DNA from: Microbacterium pumilum
GTDB taxonomy: Bacteria; Actinomycetota; Actinomycetes; Actinomycetales; Microbacteriaceae
Assembly (NCBI RefSeq): GCF_039530225.1
Contig: NZ_BAAAOH010000001.1
Location: 3,162,001 to 3,226,000, forward strand
Direction of reading: 5' to 3'
Length of the DNA stretch: 64,000 bases
The notes under the pieces were generated by a model, which did no database searches, was not told where the DNA came from, and saw only the letters and a list, made by a program, of their open reading frames with translations. Shown in pieces: positions 25,498 to 34,000 of this stretch (the first letter of the stretch is position 1; each line of letters opens with the position of its first letter). Made by a program: the position numbers and the translations under genes.

Positions 25498-28400
25498 ATG
25501 CCCGTGATGGTGCTCGGCCCGCTCGACACGGGTACCGACCCGCTCAGCCCTCGCGAGCGGGCCATCTTCGCCGCCCTGATCGTGCGCCGGGGCAGGGGCG
25601 TCCCGCCCGCAGAGCTCGCCGATGCGCTCTGGGGCGAGAACCCGCCCGCCACCTGGGAGCAGCAGGTCCGCAACTCCATCGCACGCATCAGATCCCGCCT
25701 TGGTCGGGAGGCCGTGACGACGGCCGACTGGGAGTATCGCATCGGTGTCGACCCCGAGTCGATCGACGCGGTCCGCTTCGAGAGGCTCATCTCGACCGCC
25801 CGGCAGCACACGCTGCACGGCGATCATGATCGAGCAGTCGATTCCTATCGCAAGGCCCTCGCCTTGTGGCGAGGAGACCCGCTTCCCGAGGTATCGATGT
25901 GGGAACCAGGCATCATCGAGGCGGTACGACTGGTCGAACTGCGCACCAGCGCTCAGGAGGAGCTGCTCGACGCACGGCTTCGGGCGGGCGAGGATCGTTC
26001 GGTCATCCCCGAAGCCGAGCAGCTGGTGCGTGAGCATCCGCTCCGCGAGGACCGCTGGGCCATCCTCGCCCTCGCCAACTACCGCGCCAACCGACAGGCG
26101 GACGCGCTGGCAGTACTGCGGACGGCGCGAGCCCGGCTCGACGAAGAGCTCGGCGTCGAACCCGGCCCGCGGATCACCGAACTCGAGACGGCGATTCTCC
26201 GGCACGACCCGCTCATAGATGCGCCGATACACGCCCCGCGCGAGAGCGTGTCGTGCCCCTACCCGGGCCTCGTGCCGTTCGGTCCAGACGACGAAGACAC
26301 GTTCTTCGGACGGGAAGCCGATATCGACGCCGTCAGCATGCGCATCCGTCCCGGCACCATCACCACGATCGCGGGGCCGTCCGGATGCGGCAAGTCCTCG
26401 CTCCTGTTGGCAGGAGTCGTGCCGGAATTGCGGCGCCGCGGCCGTTCCGTCGAGGTGATGCGTCCTGGCTCGGGCGGCGTTCCGGCGCTCACACGGCTGG
26501 CGCGCCCTCAAACGGGCGTGGACGTGATCGCGATAGACCAGACCGAAGAGCTCATCGCGGCCCCGGCATCCGACATTCAGGCGTTCTCGGAGCTGACCTC
26601 TGCGTTCCTCGCGCGCGACGGCGCACTGGTGCTGACGGTGCGTTCGGACTTCCTGGACCGGATCGGCGCGCTCCCCGACATCGGACAGGTCGTCGGGCGC
26701 GGCGTCTACCTGCTCACGGGGCTCGACCATGTCGGGCTGCGCGCGGCGATCGAGGGGCCCTCGCAGCTCGCTTCGCTGCGACTCGAGCCCGGACTCGTGG
26801 AACTCGTGCTCCGGGATGCCGCAGACCGCCCGGCGGTCCTGCCGCACCTGTCGCACGCGCTCGTCGAGACGTGGGTGCGTCGAGAGGGCCAGACTATGAC
26901 GGTCGACGGCTACGAGGCGTCGGGCGGGATCGCGGGCGCGATAGCGCGCTCCGCCGAGAGCGCCTACCAGTCCATGTCCGTGGACGAGCAGTCGGCCTGC
27001 CGGTTCCTCATGCGCCGGCTGATCGAACGAGACGCGACCGGCGCGTCGGTGCGTCGGCGGGCGATGGCTGCGCCGATCCTGGATGACCCCCTCCGTCTGC
27101 GCGTCGTCGAGACCCTCATGGCGGCACGGCTCGTGGCGAGGGACGGCGACGCCCTGATCGTCGGGCATGAAGCGGTCGCCCAAGCGTGGCCGCGTCTCGA
27201 CGCGTGGCTGCAGGAAGACGCCGACGGCGCGCGACTCATAGGCACGGTCGTGACCGGCGCGGAGGTCTGGGATGCCGGAGGCCGAAAGGCCGAAGACCTG
27301 CTGCGCGGCGGACGCCTGCAGACCGCGCTGGACTGGCGCGCGGCATCCGGGCCCGATCTCACGCCCGTCGAGACCGAGTTCCTCGACGCCTCTGCGAAGA
27401 CACATCGGGACGAGCTCGTACGACAGCGCCGCCAGAACCGGCGTCTCCGATGGGTGCTGTCGGGCGCCGCGGTGCTGCTCGTCGCGGCGCTCGTCGCCGG
27501 TGGCGTGGCGTTCGCGCAGGGGCGACAGGCGGCTGCGGCGGCTGAGCAGCAACGCATCGAGGCGCTCGCCGCGACGTCGCTATCGCTGCGGGCGTCGGAT
27601 CGGGATGTCGCCGCTCTGCTTGCTGCGGAGATGCAACGGCGGTGGCCCGAGGATCCGCGCGCGCGGTCGGCGCTTCTCGGAAGCTTGACGGCCGCGGGAG
27701 GTCTCGTTTCGCGGCTGGTGTTCGAGGAAGGCGTTCGCGCGTCGGGAATGCTCATTCCTGGAACCCGCAAGGTCCTCATGGTCACGGATCATCCGTCAGC
27801 AGACCCCGCCGCCGCGACCCCGGCCGGCCTTGCGATTGTCGATATCGACACGTGGACGGTGGCAAAGGAGTTCGACGTCGATCTCCCGCCATTGGGGACG
27901 CAGTTCCGACGGGGCGTTGCGGTCAGCGGCGACGGCCGCATCGCGCTGGTGGAGACCCCCGCGTGGGCGGACCCCGTGAAGCGCACGTGCTGCGTCAACG
28001 GCGAGAACTTCATCGACCTGACCACGGGGCAACCGTTGGCCGGGTCACACGTGCTTGAGCTTCGAACCGGGGTCTTCCCGGTGCTGTCCGACGACGGCAG
28101 CCGGATGTTCACGATCCACTCGATATCGGGCGACCTGATCGCGATCGACACCGCCACGGGCGATGTCCACGCGAGCATCCCCCACCCGCCGGACTACTAC
28201 TACGGTCAGAGCGGACTGCGCTCTGGAATCTCCCTCTCCTCCGACGGGAGTCTGCTGCTCGGCACGGACGGAGCCGTGAAGGTCTACGACCCCGAGACCC
28301 TGGCTCTAACCCGCAGCATCTCTGTCCCGACGGGTTACACCGAATCGTTCATCCAGGACGACGGTGAGGGCGGACTGCTCATCTCGGGTTACCTCGGATT

Positions 28401-29685
28401 CGGGCGCATCGACGAGAAGACCGGCGACTTCCTGTGGCGGAGGGATCAGCAGGTGTGCGCCGAGGTGGAGCTCACCGGCGACGGAAACCTGGTGTGCAAC
28501 GCGGGCAGTGGAACGATGGTCGAGCGATCGATCGCGACCGGCGAAGCGACAGGCCGTGAGTACCCGAACCTCTCGGACTGGACGCAGAACTCGGTGGCGA
28601 TCCCGGGGGCGGGCGAGTTCCTCAGCTTCGCGGACCGCGAAAGAGCCGCGGTCTATCTCTGGCGCTTCGACGATGAGCCGTCCATCACGACCCCGATCGC
28701 CGACGGCCGGTCGGCGGTGGACGGCTTCGGCGAACACTCAAGCCAGATAATCACCGCAGCGCACGACGAGAACGGCGACCTCGTGCAGAGCCGGCTGTGG
28801 GACGTCGCCGCCGACGCGCCCATCGGGGAAGCATCGGACGAGATGGCCTGGATCTCTGACCACGTGGTGTGGCGAAGGAACGCCGGCGGCGCGAGCGTGC
28901 TCGAGGACATCTCGATGCAACGCGAGTTCACCCTGGAGCGAGAGGCGGGTGACACGGCGGACTACTACGTCCACTCGGGGGGGCTGGGACCGCTGGCGTT
29001 CATCGTCGAAAATGAGCGGATCGTCCCAATCGACCCCGAGACCGGTAAGACTGCGGCGGCGCCGATCAGCTTCTCCAAGATGGAGCTGCTGAACACCCTA
29101 CAGAGCATCAGTGAGCCGGCCGACGCGCGCAGAGCAGTGATCACCTGGTTCGACCCTGACGAGGTAGACACCGTGACGACCGTTTTCGATCTTGAGACTG
29201 GTCGAGAACTCTCGCGCGGGCTGAAAGGCGACGTGCAGACCGTGGTGACCCCGGATGGCGACATCCTCAGCGCGAACGCGGCGCGGCTCGCTCGAAGCAC
29301 GAGCGAGCTGAAACCTCGGTTTGCACTGTCGAAGTCGGGCGTGGCACCGAAGTTCATGCAGGTCGCACAGGATGGGCGATCGCTGATGCTGTCGGGGGTC
29401 GACAACTCGGTGTCGCTCTACGACTTGCGCGATGGCCGCAAGCTCGGCGATGAGATCACGACCGGGTGGGAGAACCCCTTCTTCTGGCCCTCGGGCTACC
29501 TCAGCCCAGATGGCCTTCGAATGGTGACGAACACCAAGACCGGTGTGCTGCTGTGGAACCTCGCACCGGATCGGCTCTTCGAGGCCGCCTGCCGGATCGC
29601 CGGGCGCGAGCTCACCCCACTCGAGTGGAGCACGTACTTCGGCGACGAGCAGCAGACCGCGACTTGCTCGGGAGTGCTCGGCTGA
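25498..29685 (+). CDS. BTAD-nSTAND-membrane-propeller regulator, paralogue 1
   Basis: A 1395-residue protein. Residues 1-90 are a SARP/OmpR-type winged helix (VLGPLDTG start; putative recognition helix WEQQVRNSIARIRSRLG). Residues about 100-245 are a BTAD helical domain. From about 260 an nSTAND1 NTPase begins with CPYPGLVPFGPDDEDTFFGR, with Walker A GPSGCGKSS (about 293) and an acidic Walker B IAIDQTEEL (about 341). One membrane helix lies at about 650-672 after RRQNRRLRW, so the positive-inside rule puts the N-terminus inside. Residues 700-1395 are beta-rich WD40/propeller-like repeats with a CC pair and a terminal CRIAGRELTPLEW...TC motif. It looks like a membrane-tethered transcription factor with an outer sensor. 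ATG 25498 aligns with the paralogue start. Confidence 0.88.
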   Translation: MPVMVLGPLDTGTDPLSPRERAIFAALIVRRGRGVPPAELADALWGENPPATWEQQVRNSIARIRSRLGREAVTTADWEYRIGVDPESIDAVRFERLISTARQHTLHGDHDRAVDSYRKALALWRGDPLPEVSMWEPGIIEAVRLVELRTSAQEELLDARLRAGEDRSVIPEAEQLVREHPLREDRWAILALANYRANRQADALAVLRTARARLDEELGVEPGPRITELETAILRHDPLIDAPIHAPRESVSCPYPGLVPFGPDDEDTFFGREADIDAVSMRIRPGTITTIAGPSGCGKSSLLLAGVVPELRRRGRSVEVMRPGSGGVPALTRLARPQTGVDVIAIDQTEELIAAPASDIQAFSELTSAFLARDGALVLTVRSDFLDRIGALPDIGQVVGRGVYLLTGLDHVGLRAAIEGPSQLASLRLEPGLVELVLRDAADRPAVLPHLSHALVETWVRREGQTMTVDGYEASGGIAGAIARSAESAYQSMSVDEQSACRFLMRRLIERDATGASVRRRAMAAPILDDPLRLRVVETLMAARLVARDGDALIVGHEAVAQAWPRLDAWLQEDADGARLIGTVVTGAEVWDAGGRKAEDLLRGGRLQTALDWRAASGPDLTPVETEFLDASAKTHRDELVRQRRQNRRLRWVLSGAAVLLVAALVAGGVAFAQGRQAAAAAEQQRIEALAATSLSLRASDRDVAALLAAEMQRRWPEDPRARSALLGSLTAAGGLVSRLVFEEGVRASGMLIPGTRKVLMVTDHPSADPAAATPAGLAIVDIDTWTVAKEFDVDLPPLGTQFRRGVAVSGDGRIALVETPAWADPVKRTCCVNGENFIDLTTGQPLAGSHVLELRTGVFPVLSDDGSRMFTIHSISGDLIAIDTATGDVHASIPHPPDYYYGQSGLRSGISLSSDGSLLLGTDGAVKVYDPETLALTRSISVPTGYTESFIQDDGEGGLLISGYLGFGRIDEKTGDFLWRRDQQVCAEVELTGDGNLVCNAGSGTMVERSIATGEATGREYPNLSDWTQNSVAIPGAGEFLSFADRERAAVYLWRFDDEPSITTPIADGRSAVDGFGEHSSQIITAAHDENGDLVQSRLWDVAADAPIGEASDEMAWISDHVVWRRNAGGASVLEDISMQREFTLEREAGDTADYYVHSGGLGPLAFIVENERIVPIDPETGKTAAAPISFSKMELLNTLQSISEPADARRAVITWFDPDEVDTVTTVFDLETGRELSRGLKGDVQTVVTPDGDILSANAARLARSTSELKPRFALSKSGVAPKFMQVAQDGRSLMLSGVDNSVSLYDLRDGRKLGDEITTGWENPFFWPSGYLSPDGLRMVTNTKTGVLLWNLAPDRLFEAACRIAGRELTPLEWSTYFGDEQQTATCSGVLG

Positions 29686-29686
29686 T

Positions 29687-30037
29687 TCAGGTCAGCAGCG
29701 ACAGCGTGTTCGTCGTGGTGTATGCGACGACGTTGAGCCAGAACACGGCCGTCAGCGCGAGCCCGGTCAGCATCACGAGGAAGAAGTGGTGCACGGGTCG
29801 GCGGAAGCCCACGGCGAACGCCGCGGCCAACGCCAAGATCGGGAACACCGTCGCGAAGATCCAGAGGAACCAGCCGAGGCCGTTGAGACCCAGAGGTGCC
29901 GCCTCGATGAGGTTTCCGAGCGCATTCCAGACCGCGTACGCGTAGAACACGCCGAACCCGCCCGCGATCGTCGCGACGACCCACGTGGGGTTCTTCCGTG
30001 GGGCGGATGCCGCGGCATCCGTCGTCGTGCCGTTCAT
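29687..30037 (-). CDS. Small multi-pass membrane protein
   Basis: A 116-residue protein with about three membrane segments (WVVATIAGGFGVFYAYAVW, LGWFLWIFATVFPILALAA, FFLVMLTGLALTAVFWL). Function unknown. MNGTTTDAAASA at 30037 is the sensible start, since its ATG overlaps the stop of the upstream gene (ATGA); a longer reading frame starts in arginine-rich shadow sequence. Its stop is 1 bp from the end of the convergent first BTAD-nSTAND gene. Confidence 0.75.
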   Translation of the reverse strand: MNGTTTDAAASAPRKNPTWVVATIAGGFGVFYAYAVWNALGNLIEAAPLGLNGLGWFLWIFATVFPILALAAAFAVGFRRPVHHFFLVMLTGLALTAVFWLNVVAYTTTNTLSLLT

Positions 30038-30627
30038 ACTCCCACCGTCCCGACCATGATGAACGGCCACGGCACGAGCAGGATCGCGCCGGCCACGAGC
30101 CACACGATGCGCACCCACCCGGCCGAGCCTCGAGTGAGGAGGAAGACCGTCCCGAACCACAGCGCGGGTGCGAGGACGGCCAGCCAGAACGAGCCCTGGA
30201 ACATGATGTCGGCCAATGGGTCGAGGAGCTGGTCCTGCAGCCGGAACCCGCCGATGATCCAGCCGATCGTGAAGATCAGGTAGAACCCGCCCAGCACTCC
30301 GAGCGCGATGAGGGTCGCATTGCCCATCGGCTTGCGATCGCCGGGCATCGTCACCGTGCCATCGGCGTGAACGCGACCCACCTCCTCGCTGCCCTTGCCG
30401 ACCGCGCTGTAGCCCGACGGCAGAGCGGCGGGTTCAGCCGCCTGCGTGTCGGCCTCGTCGCGGCCTTGGTCAGCGGTCGCCGGCTCTGTGGCGAGCTCCG
30501 GCGAATCGGCAGCGCTGGACGGATCCGTGTCCTCTGTGCTCCCGGGAGCAGGCGAGGGAGAACCCGTGTCGAGCGTCGGGTCGTCGTCACCGTCCCACGT
30601 GAGCGCATCGTCATCGGGTCGGGCCAT
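30034..30627 (-). CDS. Membrane protein with acidic disordered N-terminus
   Basis: A 197-residue protein. The first about 90 residues are acidic and low complexity (MARPDDDALTWDGDDDPTLD onwards). A short globular-looking stretch SGYSAVGKGSEEVGRVHADG follows, then three to four membrane helices to the C-terminus. Proteins with this MARPDDDALTW-type start are, as I recall, often labelled DNA polymerase III gamma/tau by database transfer; nothing here supports that. It is translationally coupled to the small membrane protein downstream, suggesting a two-protein membrane complex. Confidence 0.75.
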   Translation of the reverse strand: MARPDDDALTWDGDDDPTLDTGSPSPAPGSTEDTDPSSAADSPELATEPATADQGRDEADTQAAEPAALPSGYSAVGKGSEEVGRVHADGTVTMPGDRKPMGNATLIALGVLGGFYLIFTIGWIIGGFRLQDQLLDPLADIMFQGSFWLAVLAPALWFGTVFLLTRGSAGWVRIVWLVAGAILLVPWPFIMVGTVGV

Positions 30628-30685
30628 GGCTCTCACACTACCTACCGGGTGCGGACATCCGGTCCCTCGCGGAGGGGATCGGCGA

Positions 30686-30711
30686 ATGGCCGCCCCGTGT
30701 GGGGCGGCCAT
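30686..30711 (-). terminator. Hairpin downstream of the small secreted peptide gene
   Basis: ATGGCCGCCCC and its complement form an 11-bp stem with a GTGT loop, 40 bp after the stop of the peptide gene and before the next gene on the minus strand. There is no T tract, but GC-rich hairpins alone often terminate in actinobacteria. Confidence 0.6.
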
Positions 30712-30750
30712 CAGCCGAACAGGTCCGGAGATCAGCCGGCACGGCCACCG

Positions 30751-30915
30751 TCACCGGACGATGTACTTTCCTCCGCCTCCGCCGTTCCCAACGGCCCACG
30801 CGGTGCCTCCTGAGTCTGCCGGAGGCACGAAAGCGGATCCGAACGCGAGGGTGACGGCGATGAGCACGGCGGCGATGGCAGTCGCGATCCCCCGCCGCTG
30901 AGTTGTCTGTTCCAT
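30751..30915 (-). CDS. Small secreted peptide precursor (54 residues)
   Basis: A short gene with a strong ribosome binding site (AAAGGGAG, well spaced) before ATG 30915. The product starts MEQTTQRRG, has a hydrophobic signal-peptide core (ATAIAAVLIAVTLAFGSAF) and a plausible cleavage near residue 27-31. It leaves a mature peptide of about 25 residues ending VGNGGGGGKYIVR. It is divergent from the second BTAD-nSTAND protein, sharing its repeat-bearing promoter region, and is followed by a hairpin. No family recognised. A role as a ligand for the outer propeller domain, or as a regulated product, is speculation from position. Confidence 0.65.
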   Translation of the reverse strand: MEQTTQRRGIATAIAAVLIAVTLAFGSAFVPPADSGGTAWAVGNGGGGGKYIVR

Positions 30916-30975
30916 GGTTTGCTCCCTTTTCAGTAGGTGCTCGATTGCGCCTGTACCCTCAGGGTTCGCCGAGGC

Positions 30976-31060
30976 GGTACTCGTCGACTCCGGGTTCGGT
31001 ACTCATCCGGTACTCGCGAACGGATGTCGCATTGACGACCGAGACACGCGGCTCCACACT
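30976..31060 (+). promoter_or_regulatory. Triple direct repeat and promoter of the second BTAD-nSTAND gene
   Basis: GGTACTC occurs at 30976, 30998 and 31009, spaced 22 and 11 bp, the same geometry as the first locus. A -35 TTGACG (31032-31037) and, 17 bp later, CACACT (31055-31060) follow. The -10 region CACACTTCGG is identical in both loci while the repeat differs, as expected if each regulator recognises its own repeat. The divergent secreted-peptide gene starts 61 bp from the nearest repeat. Confidence 0.74.
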
Positions 31061-31066
31061 TCGGAT

Positions 31067-34000
31067 ATGACTGTTCGGGTCCTGGGGCCGCTCGACACCG
31101 GAGTCGACGAGCAACTCAGCCCGCGGGAGCGGGCAATCCTGTGCGCACTGATCGTGCGAGCCGGCTCTTCCGTATCGTCGGACGAGCTCGCGGAGGCCTA
31201 CTGGGGTGAGGCTCCACCTCGGACATGGCCGCAGCAGGTGAAGACATCCGTCGCACGCATCCGTGGCCGGATCGGGCGTGAGGCGGTGCTCACCCGCGGC
31301 TCCTACTACGTACTCGGCATCGACCCCATCTCGATCGACGCGTTCGAGTTCGAGCGCCTCGTCTCGCAAGCCCGCAAACATGGCCTCCACGGCGATCACG
31401 ACCGCGCCATCGACGCCTACCGGCGAGCACTGGGGTTGTGGCGCGGCCGCGCCTTTCCCGAGCTTCCGGATTGGGCGCCCGCGAGGGAGGAGTCCGACCG
31501 GCTGGCCGGGATCCGACGCAGCGCCGAAGAGGAGTTGCTCGAAGCGCGCCTCAACATCGGCGCGCATCGCGAGATCATCGCCGAGGCTGAACGGGCGGTG
31601 CGCGCTGAGCCCCTTCGCGAGGATCGATGGGCGATCCTCGCTCTTGCGAACTATCGTTCGGGGAGACAGTCTGACGCGCTGGCCGCAATCCGGTCCGCGA
31701 GAGAACGCCTCGCCGATGAGGTGGGCATCGAGCTGTCTCCGCGGCTGCGCCAATTGGAGACGGCGATGCTGCGGCAGGATGCCGACCTCGAGCCGGCTCC
31801 GGTGCTGAGGCTTCCGGACGCCCGGTGTCCCTATCGTGGTCTCGCGCCGTTCGGACCGGACGATGCCGACGCATTGTTCGGTCGGCGAGAGGAGATCGAT
31901 GCGGTGCTGTCGCGCATTCGACCCGGTGCGATCGTCACGGTCGTGGGTGCATCAGGGTCGGGCAAGTCCTCCCTCGTGCTCGCCGGGGTCGTCCCGCGAG
32001 AACACGAGAGCGGAAAGCGATGCGAGATCCTGCTCGGTGGTCCGTCGCTGGTCCCGTCACTGCGAGTCGCTGTGCACCATCTCGCCATCCCCGGCATCAT
32101 CGTGGTCGACCAAGCGGAGGCGATCTTTCAACTGGACGAGACCGACGTCGAGGCGGCCGGCGCTCTGATCGGAGAAGCACTCCGCGTGGGAAGCGCGATC
32201 GTTCTGACTCTGCGCTCGGATTTTCTCGATCGCGCGATTGCGCTGCCGCATATCGGCTCGGAGGTGGCTCGCGGGCTGTACGCCTTGGGGCCGCTCTCCG
32301 AGGAAGGACTGCGCCAAGCGGTGACCGAGCCCGCTGCTCGCGCGGGCCTCCGGCTCGACCCGGGTCTCGTCGAGCTGATCCTGCGCGATGCCGGCGATCG
32401 GCGGAGCACGCTCCCCCACGTCTCTCACGCGCTGGTGGAGACCTGGGTTCGGCGCGAGGGCAGCACTCTCACCGTGGACGGCTACGAGGGGTCAGGCGGC
32501 ATCGCCGGCGCGATCGCCCAGTCCGCCGAGACGATGTATCAATCCATGCGCGAGGCCGACGCCGTTGCCTGCCGCGCGCTGATGCTTCGGCTGATCCAGC
32601 GCGATGTGGACAGCCGGTCCATTCGCCGCACGGCTCAGCTGGCGCCGTTGCTCGCCGACGACCAGCGCCGGCGCGCCCTGGAGCAGCTGATCGCGGCGCG
32701 ATTGCTCACTTCGGACGGCGAAACGGTCGTGGTCGCGCACGAGGCGGTCGCGACGGCGTGGCCGCGCCTCGACGGGTGGCTGGAAGAGGATGCCGAGGGC
32801 GCGCGCCTCGTGACGACCGTGGCCACGGCGGCTGAACTGTGGAACGGGTCAGGTCGTCGGATCGAAGACCTGCTACGCGGCGCCCGCCTGCAGGCAGCGA
32901 TGGATTGGCGAGATCAGTCTCAGCCGGATCTCACCGCCGTCGAACGAGAGTTCCTCGACGCCTCCGCGGAGCGCGAGCGGGACGAGACTCGCGAACTCGC
33001 CGAGCGCGCCGCGCGCGAACGACGCAGCAACGGGCGGCTGCGGTGGGCGATCGCAGGTGCGGGCGTGTTGCTGATCACGGCGATCGTCGCCGGAGGGCTG
33101 GCTGCGATCAGGGGTGAGGAAGCGCAGGCCGCAGCCGAGGACGCGCGCGTCGAGGCGCTCGTGGCGACATCCCTCAACCTGCTCGACAACGACCGTGAGA
33201 CGGCAGCGCTGCTCGCGGCGGAGGCGTTCCGGCGGTGGCCGGACGATGCCCGCATTCGCTCCGCGCTCTGGGGCGTCGTGACCAGCGTGGGGGGCCTCGC
33301 CGCCGCGCATCATGACCCCGATGCCTATCTGCCCGTCGTCGACATGATTCCTGGTACCACAACGGCGCTGCGGGTGCAGTCGTCCGAGTACGGCCTTCGA
33401 CCCACGGTCGACGTAATCGACATCGATACCGGTGAGGTCGCTCGCGAATTGGATGTCGTCCTCCCAGAGGTGCCGCCCGGTGCGTGGAGCGAAGTCGCCG
33501 TCAGTCCCAACGGCGCTGTGGCGGCGATCCAGTCTGCTGTGTTGGATCCTTCGAGTGATGAATGCTGCCGCAAGCAGCTCACGATTCTCAACATCAGAGA
33601 CGGCCGGACACTGCCGGGAACGAACGTCGTGCGGACGCAGATGGCCACGGCGATGGCGTTCGATGAGCAGGGGCGACACCTCTACATCGGCCAGCCCATC
33701 ACCGGCGATGTCATGAGGGTTGACGTGACCACCGGCGAGGTTCGCGAATCGACCGCGGGCGTGTTCGACATGCCCGGGGACTCCCAGGGTTCAGGGGTGG
33801 CGCTCATCGACGGGGGTCTTGTAGCGGTGAGTGGGGGCGATCAGATCCGCATCTTCGACGGCGAGACCGTCGCGCTCACGCGAACCATACCGCTCGCGGG
33901 CAACCTCGCAAGCGGCGACATCGTCGCGGACGGCCACGGTGGCCTCGTGGCCACCGGGTTGGCCGGCACCGTCCGGATAGACCTCGCCTCGGGCGCGATC

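Noticed and set aside
25360..27552. Long open frame on the minus strand opposite the first BTAD-nSTAND gene
   Set aside because: It is arginine- and histidine-rich without any domain, and lies antisense to clear winged-helix, BTAD and P-loop motifs. A GC-rich shadow frame.
30034..30627. DNA polymerase III gamma/tau subunit
   Set aside because: No AAA+ or clamp-loader motifs; the protein is an acidic tail plus membrane helices.
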